Positions 7,768 through 16,985 of a stretch of 64,000 nt of DNA are shown here, one piece after another. Made by a program: the position numbers and the translations under genes. Below the pieces are notes generated by a model. The model ran no database searches. It was not told the origin of the DNA and saw only the letters and a list, made by a program, of their open reading frames with translations. Origin of the DNA: Lachnospiraceae bacterium (lineage in GTDB: Bacteria; Bacillota; Clostridia; Lachnospirales; Lachnospiraceae); the NCBI GenBank assembly GCA_016294075.1, contig JAEDCQ010000001.1, positions 416,631 to 480,630 on the forward strand, read 5' to 3'. Positions within the stretch are counted from its first letter, which is position 1. Every line of letters begins with the position of its first letter.

Positions 7768-8856
7768 TTATAGCTTTTTCAAATTTTCTTTTAATATATC
7801 TGCCAACACTTTCATAATTTCATGAATCGTTTCTTTTGTTTCGTCGCTTATTTCTTTAGAGGCACGAAGCATGCCGTTTACACTCTTTTTCAAATCAAGT
7901 GAAACTTCAACAAGATTTTTCATATCGCAGCCCTCTAAAACAAAAAAGAGCGTATTGATAAACACCTCAAGCTGATTATCATCAAGCTTTAAAATCCATT
8001 CATTAAAGGTCTTATTCATAAGCTGCTGGCTTTTGTCTACAGCATCCTTTCTGATAAAAGCTGCATTTTCCACCTTCCATGTATAGGGATTATGCTGCAA
8101 AAGCCCCACCGAAGAGCTGTCAACGACCAAATATTCTTCATGGTTTTCCAGAATCATTCCCACAAGTGAGGATTTGGGGATGAATTTTTCTATACGCGGT
8201 GCAATTTTTTCATAATCGTCACTGACTAATATTTCCGGTCTAAAACCAGGACCGTCAAAGCTGTAAATGCGACGTATGCGGAGCTGAATATCATCTACCG
8301 CATTCATACTGCTGTATACTGCCAGATTTCCGCCTTTGCTGTGTCCACAGACAAAGAATTCATCCGAAATACGCAGACCGGCCTGATTCATATACAGAAC
8401 AGAGAGCTGTTGTCCCGGAATCGGCTTTTTGAATGCCATATTAAAATCTTCCTTCCAGCCAACAAAATTTTCATCTGTTCCGCGAAATACCATAACCGGT
8501 ATGGTTCCCTGCGGATAACAGGTCATGGCACAAAACTGGGTTTCCACCTCTTCATCAATAATATTAGCATAGTAATTACAACGCATATCAAAAAACCGCC
8601 TGCTGTTTACCATTGCATCAAATAACAGACGATTATCCTTTTCATATCGTTCATCTGAAAAAACTACAGCTTCGTTCATTTTTGCCTGCATATCATACAG
8701 AAAGACAGACTCTTTATTATCTGTCAGCTTCGGAACAAGACCATCAAATTTCAGATAAACAAATTGGGAAAGAACTAAAGCATCCACCTCATTAAACGGC
8801 ATCTCTTCAAATGACTTATTTCCCAATTCTTTCAGATACGAAATAATATTTTCCAT
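7768..8856 (-). CDS. DUF2974 (Mbeg1-like) alpha/beta-hydrolase
   Basis: 362 residues with the lipase-like fold of the DUF2974/Mbeg1 family. The nucleophile elbow GHSKGGNLA carries the candidate catalytic serine (residue about 171). Upstream PVMVFRGTDENFVGWKED is the family strand with its Thr-Asp-Glu turn. Downstream YSFDGPGFRPEIL is the region where the acid residue is expected. Members are presumed intracellular lipases or esterases; the substrate is unknown. It follows the nucleoid-associated protein gene by 17 bp and probably shares its transcript. Confidence 0.8.
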   Translation of the reverse strand: MENIISYLKELGNKSFEEMPFNEVDALVLSQFVYLKFDGLVPKLTDNKESVFLYDMQAKMNEAVVFSDERYEKDNRLLFDAMVNSRRFFDMRCNYYANIIDEEVETQFCAMTCYPQGTIPVMVFRGTDENFVGWKEDFNMAFKKPIPGQQLSVLYMNQAGLRISDEFFVCGHSKGGNLAVYSSMNAVDDIQLRIRRIYSFDGPGFRPEILVSDDYEKIAPRIEKFIPKSSLVGMILENHEEYLVVDSSSVGLLQHNPYTWKVENAAFIRKDAVDKSQQLMNKTFNEWILKLDDNQLEVFINTLFFVLEGCDMKNLVEVSLDLKKSVNGMLRASKEISDETKETIHEIMKVLADILKENLKKL

Positions 8857-8873
8857 AAAAAATTAACTCCATA

Positions 8874-9893
8874 TCAATATTTCGCTGCCAAATGTTCAAT
8901 ATTTTTTATTAAGACCGATACAGTTCCGTCCGGATTTGTTATAAATTCAACACTATTGCTGTCTTTATACCGCTCCATCGGAATTTTTATCTCTATTCCG
9001 GTATCCGTATATAAACACTGCTTCTGATATTTTCGTACAGTTGTTTCATTCTGCGGAGTAACCTCCTGCTTTACCATATCGTAATGCTCCATTTTTTCTT
9101 GAAATTCATTACGCATCTGCGGCTGTTCATCAAAAATACGGTCAGCAAGACTTTCTACGACAAATCCGCCGTTATTTTCCAGTTCCTCCTGAATAATACA
9201 CTTCGCACGCATCTTTGCTTCACAAGCGGTATATTCATCCAAATTGTCATCCTGAACACGTTCAATTGCTCTTGTTACAATATTAAGCTTTGTCTTTGGA
9301 GAAAGACTACTGTTACATTTCAAGAAAAGATATGAAAAATAATTTACTTTTTCACCATTAATCTCATACTTCTTTTCTACAAGACGAATCTGTAAATCCG
9401 AAAGACGAATGATAGCGGCCTCCGTCAGTCTCTGCGATTCCGTGGGAAAAACAGCTTTGTATTTTACAATCTGATTTGCGTTTCCTTCTCCTACCGCCGA
9501 TGTACGGTGTGTATAATTTGAACGTAAATTAATTTTTAATATTCCCAGATATTCATGGTCTCTGTCACGGAAACGAACAATCACCAGATCCGCGGATGGA
9601 ATATCCACATTACTGTTCATAATCGTATATAAGGATTCTGCCAGTTTTTTGCTAAGGTTAATAAAATCTTCGTCCCGGTACTCCCTGAGCATTTGACAGA
9701 TTTCCGATTCATTTTCATAAAAGGAACAGGTTCTTACATCATCTCCCGAGGAAACCTTATAAATATGTTCTTTTATAAAATCTGCAAAGTCAGAGCCGAA
9801 ATCTATTTCCGTATCGGAAAGCACCGGCATGCCTACCGTACTGTCTAAAATGTGTACAATTATTTTTTCAATGCGTATTTCTTCTTTTACCAT
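8874..9893 (-). CDS. Nucleoid-associated protein (NdpA/YejK family)
   Basis: 339 residues. The N-terminus (IEKIIVHILDSTVGMPVLSDTEIDF) is the hallmark of the NdpA/YejK family, and the weak SLSPKTKLNIVTRAIERV and FQEKMEHYDM segments fit the rest of the domain. Proteobacterial YejK copurifies with the nucleoid and topoisomerases; the role in Clostridia is not established. It lies between the DUF2974 and MORN genes with 17- and 38-bp gaps, all on one strand, so co-transcription is likely. Confidence 0.75.
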   Translation of the reverse strand: MVKEEIRIEKIIVHILDSTVGMPVLSDTEIDFGSDFADFIKEHIYKVSSGDDVRTCSFYENESEICQMLREYRDEDFINLSKKLAESLYTIMNSNVDIPSADLVIVRFRDRDHEYLGILKINLRSNYTHRTSAVGEGNANQIVKYKAVFPTESQRLTEAAIIRLSDLQIRLVEKKYEINGEKVNYFSYLFLKCNSSLSPKTKLNIVTRAIERVQDDNLDEYTACEAKMRAKCIIQEELENNGGFVVESLADRIFDEQPQMRNEFQEKMEHYDMVKQEVTPQNETTVRKYQKQCLYTDTGIEIKIPMERYKDSNSVEFITNPDGTVSVLIKNIEHLAAKY

Positions 9894-9931
9894 ATTGTAT
9901 CCTTTTTATTGCTTTTGTTATTTTTAATGCA

Positions 9932-10972
9932 TTAATTCTTTTTCTTCAAACCATAAATTCCGAAGTTTGTATTTTCCTTTTCGCTCATCCAACGATGGTT
10001 ATCCTGATTTTCCAGATGACGCATTCTATCCCATACGGTACGCTTTCCACTTGTATTTATACGCTCATCACAGTAGCTGTATACACCTTTTTTTGCAACT
10101 GCCTCCCATTCCGTCGTATTATTTTCTCCTTCGATTGTCATAATATATAATTCACCGTCATAATATCCGTCTTTAAAGCCGCCGATAACATTTGTGATAA
10201 TGTATTCACCCTTCATTTTTTCAAAATCATAGCTGATATGCTCCTGACCTTCACCGTTTGGATAATCATTCTGCCATGAGCCGTTATAGCTGTGCTCTGT
10301 TACTCCGGTTACGCCGTTTAAGGTTGCAGTCTTATCCGGATAGATTTGCAGCCACATTCCTTTTCCGCTTCTTTTACCGTTTTTCCATTCACCACAGTAA
10401 TATGCGTTATCCGCATATACGGCAAGACCTTTTCCGTTTGGAAGTCCATCTGCATTTTTACTTCCGTAATAATAGAAATAATTTGTTCCGCTTAATTCAT
10501 TTGTAATTGTCCTGACTCTCGGAAGATGAATTAAATCATCTACGGCATCCAGTTTATACTCATCCCAATATGTGTATAATTCTTCCAACTGCCATAAATC
10601 ATCACCTGTATATTCTGTCATCACAGGTTCGGAATGATATTCACCTGAAATCTTCGTACTGATTCCCAATGATGATTCTTTTTTTGTCAATCCCTCATCC
10701 GTCATCGCAGCTTCTTTATCCAAAGCAGCTCCGCTTATATTCTGCTCTGCCCCTACAGCACCTTTTTCTTCTGTTAATCCCTCATTCAGCCCTGCAACGG
10801 AGTTTCCCTGATTTTCCGCAATTGGTATTTCTTCAACTGAGGCCAAAGCATTATCCTTTATATTATTTTTTGTAGGAAATTCTCGCCTGGCAATTAAGCA
10901 GAGTGCAATAACACAAAGCAGAATTAAAACAATTAGACCAATTATGACTTCTTTGTTTTTCAGTTCTTTCAT
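9932..10972 (-). CDS. Membrane-anchored MORN-repeat protein
   Basis: 346 residues. A short cytoplasmic start (MKELKNKEV) precedes one transmembrane helix (about 8-27). A low-complexity Glu/Ala/Gly-rich linker follows to about 125. The outer part has MORN-like repeats (YYCGEWKNGKRSGKGMWLQI, YNGSWQNDYPNGEG and a third degenerate copy) at about 170-285. MORN repeats often scaffold proteins or lipids. A surface location is inferred from the single N-terminal helix. It is the first gene of the MORN, NdpA, DUF2974 set. Confidence 0.75.
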   Translation of the reverse strand: MKELKNKEVIIGLIVLILLCVIALCLIARREFPTKNNIKDNALASVEEIPIAENQGNSVAGLNEGLTEEKGAVGAEQNISGAALDKEAAMTDEGLTKKESSLGISTKISGEYHSEPVMTEYTGDDLWQLEELYTYWDEYKLDAVDDLIHLPRVRTITNELSGTNYFYYYGSKNADGLPNGKGLAVYADNAYYCGEWKNGKRSGKGMWLQIYPDKTATLNGVTGVTEHSYNGSWQNDYPNGEGQEHISYDFEKMKGEYIITNVIGGFKDGYYDGELYIMTIEGENNTTEWEAVAKKGVYSYCDERINTSGKRTVWDRMRHLENQDNHRWMSEKENTNFGIYGLKKKN

Positions 10973-11086
10973 AAGACATCCTTTTTAATCATTTTTGAAT
11001 TTTTATCGAAAACATTTCTTTTCTCCGACTTATTTTATCATAACAGTAAGCCTAAAAGGAATTCTTACTACAATCTTATGATTTTC

Positions 11087-12469
11087 TTAATTCCGTTTTT
11101 CAAGAAAGACCGTTCCGATATCATTCTCATCATAGGAACTCGAAATAATTGAGCTTACGGATTGACGGGAATATACACCGGCAAATCTGCCGTTATATAC
11201 ATAAAGGCCTGTCAGGTTACTGTATTTCTTTAATTCCGGACTTTCCTTATGGAAATCAATATTATATGTCTGATACGGAGTAATAAACTGTTGTAAAATA
11301 TAATTTTTGTTTTTATTATCAGAGACAGCCTTTTCCCATTCATTCCGTGTTGAGCTTACACCTGCAAAAATGCCCCGGGCACCATATGAATTTTTAGGTT
11401 TTATCAACCAATTATCCTTATTTTCAATAACGGAATTCTCTTCTATAACCGAATCCGTTAATTCTGCTGTATATGGTATATGTTTTTCAATAAATGCAGT
11501 CTCTTTTTCCGTCAAAAACTGTTTTGTCATTTCATGCCGCAGAATATAAAATAGGGATTTATCATGTGCTACCTGTGTACAGAAGCTGCCCATACAGCAT
11601 ACTTTATGTGTTAATACCGCATCAATAAAATCTGCTATTTCCGATTCATGTTCACAAATATCAGAGGTAACCGCCCTTCGATATACAAGATTAATTACAG
11701 TTCCATCCTTCGTACATAACTTATTATTATCTAAATACAGGTCACGTATATCACAGACAAACGCAGATAATCCTTTCTTTTCAAAGCTTTTACGAAACTG
11801 CTCAAACTCCTGAACGGAACAACCCAGCTCTAAAAAGTCAACAATTGCAACGGTAGGCTTCTCTACCTTATACAGATATGACCGGTAATTTTCCAAAAAT
11901 GCATCCACAAGTGAATCAAACAATTCAAAGCTCTTTATCTCATAATCTTTATTCAGTACATTGTATAATTGTGTATATTCAAATGCTTTACAAAGCTCTC
12001 TGTCCTCATTCATTGAGCTTGAGCCGTCCGTGTTAAATTCACAAAAATAGAAAGAACCATCCTTTTCGTCATAAAAAATATCAACGCGACATACCGGAAG
12101 AATATTCTCATACAACGGATTATGAAGGATTAACCTTTCAACATCTCTGCTAAAATCAAAGAGCCGGCGGTACTGCTCATCCTTTTGATAAGCCCTGATT
12201 ACCTTCTGCATAATCCCTGCCATTGTTTCCGCAATCTCTTTAAAATGTTGTGTTGTCTTTGGATTTAAGATTTTGGGAACATATAAAGAATATATTGTCT
12301 GTCCTTTGTACTTTGCAGTAGAATTCTCTAAATATTCCAACGCTGCTTTGCCGCTTTCCCTGTGTTCATCAAAATTATCTTTAATATCTATTTTATACAT
12401 TTCTTCAATATCATTCAGGGAAGGAAGCTGTTTTGATTCAACAGCTTTTTTTGTGTCTGACTCATTCAT
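11087..12469 (-). CDS. Glutathionylspermidine-synthase-like circularly permuted ATP-grasp ligase
   Basis: 460 residues. The pattern is that of the GSP-synthase C-terminal/ATP-grasp family: an RVDIFYDEKDGSFYFCEFNTDG segment (about 140-160) with the acidic metal ligands, VAIVDFLELGCS, VYRRAV, then NWLIKPKNSYGARGIFAG (about 365-380) as the nucleotide-binding lysine loop, and a closing LTGLYVYNGRFAGVYSRQS. Such enzymes form an amide bond on a glycyl or peptidyl carboxylate at ATP cost. The gene starts 4 bp after glutamate-cysteine ligase, and the natural inference is that it adds the next unit to gamma-glutamylcysteine to make glutathione or a related thiol. No polyamine amidase domain is present. 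Confidence 0.7.
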   Translation of the reverse strand: MNESDTKKAVESKQLPSLNDIEEMYKIDIKDNFDEHRESGKAALEYLENSTAKYKGQTIYSLYVPKILNPKTTQHFKEIAETMAGIMQKVIRAYQKDEQYRRLFDFSRDVERLILHNPLYENILPVCRVDIFYDEKDGSFYFCEFNTDGSSSMNEDRELCKAFEYTQLYNVLNKDYEIKSFELFDSLVDAFLENYRSYLYKVEKPTVAIVDFLELGCSVQEFEQFRKSFEKKGLSAFVCDIRDLYLDNNKLCTKDGTVINLVYRRAVTSDICEHESEIADFIDAVLTHKVCCMGSFCTQVAHDKSLFYILRHEMTKQFLTEKETAFIEKHIPYTAELTDSVIEENSVIENKDNWLIKPKNSYGARGIFAGVSSTRNEWEKAVSDNKNKNYILQQFITPYQTYNIDFHKESPELKKYSNLTGLYVYNGRFAGVYSRQSVSSIISSSYDENDIGTVFLEKRN

Positions 12470-12473
12470 CGTA

Positions 12474-13601
12474 TTATCTGCTCCTTATATATTGTATTTC
12501 TTTATCCGATAGATATCCGGAAGCTTTTTTTAGTAAAAATTCCATTTTCTGCTTGTTAGTATTATATTGAGAAAGTTCCTTGTTTCTTAGCCAATTAAGC
12601 GTTTCTTTTGTATCCGTAAAGAGCCCTTTTATTAAAAGAACATATACCAGCGCCTTCTCCATTTTCATGCTGTCCACATAACGTATTTCCAGAAATTGTT
12701 TTGCACGAATCATAGGAAATACCATAGAAAGGCAATGTATGATTTCTTCTTCATCTAATTCACGTTCATTAAATAATTCTCCTATTGTTCGTTCATCATA
12801 GGATGCATTTTCACTGGATATATTTACAATAATCGGTGTCTGCATGACAAAATGCGCATAATCTTCAAATGATAAGGTGCCGTTATGCATAAAAGGTTCT
12901 ATATCTACCCTGCGTTTATCCGTTTTCTCCCAGATTTTTTTACGGAGAAAATGCTGTTTATATTCTTCTCCTTCATATATCGGTGTATTGTCAAACAACT
13001 CAGCGAAAAAATCTTTTAGCCGGTACGCAAGTTCATATTTTTGTTTAAAATCTTCTTCGCTGTAATAATCTATGGAAACCTGTGTTGCAGCTGTTCCGCG
13101 CATCATCTGCTTCCCATAAGGACCGATTTGGGCAAAGTATCTGTCCATAAAACGGTACCTTTCTTTCGGAATTAATGTAAGGCTATCAACCGTCGAATGC
13201 GGCTGATACCCAAATGTAACCAGTTCATAGGAATGACAGTCCAATATTTTTTTTATTTCCGTAAGGAATTGCTGATATACCGCATCAATGAATAAATAAT
13301 CCGTTTGCGGTGAAATGCTGACTTCAAGCTGTGAAGCCGGTTCCAATGAAATAACAATATCCTTTCGTGATAGCGCAATCAAATGCCCCTCGCTATAATC
13401 ACTCTTTTCATATAAGGGCTGCAATTCCTTAAGAATTGCTTCAACACCATTTTCCCCATAATAAGAGACTGCTTCCTTTGTATCACATTTTACAATAAAA
13501 TGCTCCAGCTCTATACCAAAACGCATTGGCATGGTATCAGACTTACATCCGCTTTGTAAATATTGAATCAGTTTTGCTTTGTTTTTCTCTAAATAACTCA
13601 T
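12474..13601 (-). CDS. Glutamate-cysteine ligase (GCS2/EgtA-like type)
   Basis: 375 residues. The family signature is clear: RFGIELEHFIV near residue 30 (Mg-binding Glu), ISLEPASQLEVSISPQ (about 85-100), an MMRGTAATQVSIDYYSE stretch (about 148-165) and FEDYAHFVMQTPIIV (about 245). The enzyme joins glutamate to cysteine through the gamma-carboxyl. Plant-type and actinobacterial GCS2 homologs look similar, and the exact acceptor cannot be read. It is upstream of and nearly touching the ATP-grasp gene, so the pair is one operon. A single-protein GshF is the more familiar clostridial route, which makes the two-gene form notable. Confidence 0.75.
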   Translation of the reverse strand: MSYLEKNKAKLIQYLQSGCKSDTMPMRFGIELEHFIVKCDTKEAVSYYGENGVEAILKELQPLYEKSDYSEGHLIALSRKDIVISLEPASQLEVSISPQTDYLFIDAVYQQFLTEIKKILDCHSYELVTFGYQPHSTVDSLTLIPKERYRFMDRYFAQIGPYGKQMMRGTAATQVSIDYYSEEDFKQKYELAYRLKDFFAELFDNTPIYEGEEYKQHFLRKKIWEKTDKRRVDIEPFMHNGTLSFEDYAHFVMQTPIIVNISSENASYDERTIGELFNERELDEEEIIHCLSMVFPMIRAKQFLEIRYVDSMKMEKALVYVLLIKGLFTDTKETLNWLRNKELSQYNTNKQKMEFLLKKASGYLSDKEIQYIRSR

Positions 13602-13635
13602 ATTTTTATTTAATCAACACCATTTCTTTTAAAAA

Positions 13636-14589
13636 TTATCTGGAATTTATATATAATCTGACTGCTTTTCTCTTATAAGCAGCATCCGTTATAATTTCAA
13701 CCGTGGATTCCGATATATTTTCCTCATAAGGAAAATGCACATGTCCGGATAATATCACACGAATCAGCGAATGGTCATGATATACTTTTTCAAGAAGTTT
13801 TGCCGAATCGTGGTTTGGTGCAATTCCGCCATGTATCTGCATACCAAGGACAACCGGATTTCCCCAATGCTTTTTAGCTGTTTTAATTAAGTTTTTTGTA
13901 GATAAAGGCACATGCTGAAGCAAAATAATCGGTTTGTTTAAACTGTAGGCAGCTTCCATACTTGATACGGCCTCGGGAGGAATCTGGTTTGAACTGTTAT
14001 CTATTGCCAGTACGGTAAATTCTTCAAATTCCAAAACACTTCCATACCCATTATCTTCTTCAATCACATTAATATCCGGTCCCATATTACCCAGCAAAAC
14101 ATTCTGAAACAATGGTCGTATTTCTTTTATTCCGTTTTCTGTCATATATTCCCATGGATAGGTCCAATCATGATTTCCAAATACAAAAACATATGGTACC
14201 GTCAGTATTTCCAATTCTTTTTTTAAAAAGGCTATGTTCGCTTCCGATGGGGAATCCAGAATATCTCCGCCAAATAAAATCAAATCAGGTTTATTTTCAT
14301 TTGCCGACTTAATAAATTCCGAAAAAACCTGTGAGGAAGCCACTCCTGCATCATTTGAAAAGACAGGTATTCTCTTTGCAGTATATTCTTTTATTTCATC
14401 AGACTCATCCTCATCCGGAATGATAATATGTGAATCCGAGATAAACCATATTTCATATTCTTTTGTAATCTCTGGAATGGATACATACTTATCTTCCCAA
14501 TCAATTATTTCACCTGTATCCGTCCCTTCTTCTGCCGCACATCCGGACAAAAACAGCGTAACAAGAAGAATAATAAATAATTTTTTCAT
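13636..14589 (-). CDS. Calcineurin-type metallophosphoesterase, lipoprotein
   Basis: 317 residues. A lipobox signal peptide, MKKLFIILLVTLFLSGC, puts the protein on the outer face of the membrane via Cys17. The phosphoesterase motifs follow: WFISDSHI (about 48), LFGGDILDSP (about 104), FGNHDW (GNH[D/E], about 137), LLQHVPL and VILSGHVHFP at the end. It should use two metal ions to hydrolyse phosphomono- or diesters outside the cell. It lies 34 bp downstream of the purF-like terminator side and 34 bp before gshA, so a shared transcript is possible. Confidence 0.85.
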   Translation of the reverse strand: MKKLFIILLVTLFLSGCAAEEGTDTGEIIDWEDKYVSIPEITKEYEIWFISDSHIIIPDEDESDEIKEYTAKRIPVFSNDAGVASSQVFSEFIKSANENKPDLILFGGDILDSPSEANIAFLKKELEILTVPYVFVFGNHDWTYPWEYMTENGIKEIRPLFQNVLLGNMGPDINVIEEDNGYGSVLEFEEFTVLAIDNSSNQIPPEAVSSMEAAYSLNKPIILLQHVPLSTKNLIKTAKKHWGNPVVLGMQIHGGIAPNHDSAKLLEKVYHDHSLIRVILSGHVHFPYEENISESTVEIITDAAYKRKAVRLYINSR

Positions 14590-14613
14590 TTAACCCCCAT
14601 ATCCTATATAATT

Positions 14614-14646
14614 AAGACCTGTTATTCTATCGATAACAGGTCTTTT
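14614..14646. terminator. Hairpin between the PurF-like and phosphoesterase genes
   Basis: AAGACCTGTTAT pairs with ATAACAGGTCTT around a short loop, directly after the stop of the PurF paralog. The T-run is weak on the minus strand and better on the plus strand. Confidence 0.6.
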
Positions 14647-14654
14647 GTATGTTC

Positions 14655-16058
14655 TTATTCTTTACCGTTAAAGCAATAAGTACATAATTTACATGGAGAA
14701 ATACCGATTGCTTTAATCATATCATCAAGACGATGATACCGTAATGTTGTAAAATTCAATTGTTTACGGATTTCTTCTACCATTTCTTTGTAACATGTAC
14801 TGTCAGGATCCGCATACTCCTGCAGTTTTTCTTCCGTTACTTCACCTTCTCTTTCTTTTATAATTCGTCTTGTGATTAAATCCATTTCAGAAGAAGAACG
14901 CGAAAAATTCAAATATTTACATCCGTATAAAATAGGCGGGCATGCCGGACGGATATGCACCTCTTTTGCCCCGCTCTGGTATAAAAATTCAGTGGTTTCA
15001 CGAAGCTGAGTTCCTCTTACGATGGAATCATCAATCATTAATAATTTCTTATCTTTAATCAAGTCATGAACCGGTATCAGCTTCATTCTGGCAATTAAGT
15101 TACGCTGTGCCTGGCTCGTCGGCATAAAAGAACGCGGCCAGGTAGGCGTATATTTAATAAACGGTCTTGTAAAAGGAATACTTGACTCGTTTGAATAGCC
15201 GATGGCATGTGCAATTCCCGAATCCGGTACACCTGCTACACTATCCGGCTCAACATTATCTCTCTTAGCAAGAAGGCGGCCACATTCATAGCGCATCTTC
15301 TCAACATTTACACCTTCATAACAGGAAGTCGGATATCCATAATATACCCAAAGGAAGGAACATATTTTCATTTCCTTACCGGGTTCACTGACTGTTTCAC
15401 AGGAATCGGCGGTAAAGAAGACAATTTCACCGGGTCCCAGTTCCTTATAATCCTGATATCCCAGATTCAGATAAGCAAAGCTCTCGAAAGAAGCGCAGAA
15501 AGCATCCTCTTTTTTACCTATAATAACCGGTGTACGTCCAAGCTTATCGCGTGCCGCATAGATTCCCTGCGGTGTCACTAAAATAATCGTCATGGAACCA
15601 TCCACTTTTTCCTGCACATATTTCAAGCCTTCCGTAATGGAGGACTTCTGATTAATCATAGCTGCAACTATTTCTGTCGGGTTAATAACCCCTCCGCTCA
15701 TCTCCAGGAAATGAGTGTGACCGGATTTATAACATTCTTTTACAAGTTCATCCGGATTATTCATTCTACCGACGGTAGAAATTGCAAAGCTTCCAAGATG
15801 AGAATTCACCAATAATGGCTGGGGTTCAAAATCGGAAATACAACCGACTCCCATATTACCTTCCATCTCGTCTACATCGCGTTCAAATTTTGTCCTAAAA
15901 GGTGCATTCTGTATATTATGAATGGCACGGCTGAATCCTTTCTCGCCAAAGACTGCCATTCCACCCCGTCTGGTGCCTAAATGGGAATGATAATCTGTTC
16001 CAAAAAACAAATCCATTACACAGGACTCTTTTGATGCCACAGCAAAAAAACCACCCAT
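14655..16058 (-). CDS. Amidophosphoribosyltransferase paralog (PurF-like) lacking Cys2
   Basis: 467 residues, starting MGGFFAVASK behind AAGGAGAT. PurF normally begins Met-Cys-Gly, the cysteine becoming the N-terminal glutaminase nucleophile after Met removal; here residue 2 is Gly and no nearby start offers a Cys. Other glutaminase parts remain (HLGTRRGGM). The phosphoribosyltransferase half is intact, with the PRPP loop LLMIDDSIVRGTQL (about 338) and the [4Fe-4S] cysteines seen in B. subtilis-type PurF (Cys near 240, YGCKYL, and CKLCTYC at the end). It may use free ammonia or have a regulatory role. It is preceded by a good promoter. Confidence 0.8.
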   Translation of the reverse strand: MGGFFAVASKESCVMDLFFGTDYHSHLGTRRGGMAVFGEKGFSRAIHNIQNAPFRTKFERDVDEMEGNMGVGCISDFEPQPLLVNSHLGSFAISTVGRMNNPDELVKECYKSGHTHFLEMSGGVINPTEIVAAMINQKSSITEGLKYVQEKVDGSMTIILVTPQGIYAARDKLGRTPVIIGKKEDAFCASFESFAYLNLGYQDYKELGPGEIVFFTADSCETVSEPGKEMKICSFLWVYYGYPTSCYEGVNVEKMRYECGRLLAKRDNVEPDSVAGVPDSGIAHAIGYSNESSIPFTRPFIKYTPTWPRSFMPTSQAQRNLIARMKLIPVHDLIKDKKLLMIDDSIVRGTQLRETTEFLYQSGAKEVHIRPACPPILYGCKYLNFSRSSSEMDLITRRIIKEREGEVTEEKLQEYADPDSTCYKEMVEEIRKQLNFTTLRYHRLDDMIKAIGISPCKLCTYCFNGKE

Positions 16059-16105
16059 TTTTCTCTATCTCCTTTTTTCTAAATCGGTTGAAAACCGCCT
16101 TATTT

Positions 16106-16134
16106 ATACTAATACACCATTTCTTATACGTCAA
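16106..16134 (-). promoter_or_regulatory. Promoter of the PurF-like gene
   Basis: On the minus strand TTGACG (16129-16134), 17 nt and TAGTAT (16106-16111) lie about 50 bp before the start codon. Confidence 0.65.
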
Positions 16135-16146
16135 TAAATTTTCCCA

Positions 16147-16899
16147 TTAAATAACCATATCCAATATCAGCATCAGGGTAAATCCAATTAAAATCGAATA
16201 GGTTGCCGCTCTTTCAAAACCATGACTGTGTGTTTCGGGAATCATTTCATCACTGATAATATACAGCATTGTGCCACCTGCAAATGCAAGTGCAAACGGA
16301 AGTATACGATTAGAAAGCGCAGACACATAAAATCCGAGGAATGTTCCTATCACTTCTATCAATCCGGTTATGGAAGCCAGCAGGAGGGCACGTTTTCTCC
16401 TAACGCCGGACATTACAAGCGGTGAAACCGTAATGATTCCCTCCGGAATATTCTGCAATGCTATGCCGACCGCCACTGTGATTGCGGCTGAAATATCCTC
16501 ATTGCCAAATCCGACTCCGGCAGCCAGGCCTTCCGGAAAATTATGCAGTGCCACTGCCATTACAAACAAAAGTGCTCTGCTTAAATGCTTACTATCCTGA
16601 TGTTTTTCCGTATCCACGCCGGATAATTTATGCAGATGTGGTGTCAAACGATCCATTATGTTCAGGAAGAAGGCTCCTGCAAAAATTCCGACAACAGGTA
16701 TAAGCAGCCCGCTTGTTCCTACCTGTTCAAATGAAGGCAGAATCAATCCGTTAATCGCTGCCGCAAGCATTATTCCCGCAGCAAATCCTAAAATCATATC
16801 ATTTGTCTTATGGTTTACATCACGAACAAAAAATCCGATTACCGCACCGACAATTGTTGCTCCTCCGACGCCTAACGCCGTTAACAATACCATTTCCAT
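16147..16899 (-). CDS. ZIP-family metal transporter
   Basis: 250 residues, with about eight hydrophobic segments and a His/Asp-containing loop near 90-110 (HKLSGVDTEKHQDSKH). The two paired ZIP motifs are HNFPEGLAAGVGFG (about 118-131) and ALQNIPEGIITVSPL (about 147-161), where the His, Asn and Glu residues bind Zn or Fe in transit. Location is the cytoplasmic membrane. Direction is normally import. It stands between the GGDEF gene's terminator and PurF with no partner genes. Confidence 0.9.
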   Translation of the reverse strand: MEMVLLTALGVGGATIVGAVIGFFVRDVNHKTNDMILGFAAGIMLAAAINGLILPSFEQVGTSGLLIPVVGIFAGAFFLNIMDRLTPHLHKLSGVDTEKHQDSKHLSRALLFVMAVALHNFPEGLAAGVGFGNEDISAAITVAVGIALQNIPEGIITVSPLVMSGVRRKRALLLASITGLIEVIGTFLGFYVSALSNRILPFALAFAGGTMLYIISDEMIPETHSHGFERAATYSILIGFTLMLILDMVI

Positions 16900-16914
16900 T
16901 TTTTCTCCCCTTAC

Positions 16915-16953
16915 AAAAAGATGTACGAAGAATACTCTTCCTACATCTTTTTA
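16915..16953 (-). terminator. Terminator of the diguanylate cyclase gene
   Basis: AAAAAGATGTA and TACATCTTTTT are the arms of a near-perfect hairpin with CGAAGA/TCTTC inside, just after the GGDEF gene's stop on the minus strand. Confidence 0.8.
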
Positions 16954-16985
16954 CTATACATCCGTTTTAGCAAACAGCCATTATT

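Noticed and set aside
15207..15581. Plus-strand 124-codon frame inside the PurF-like gene
   Set aside because: Antisense shadow of a well-supported gene.
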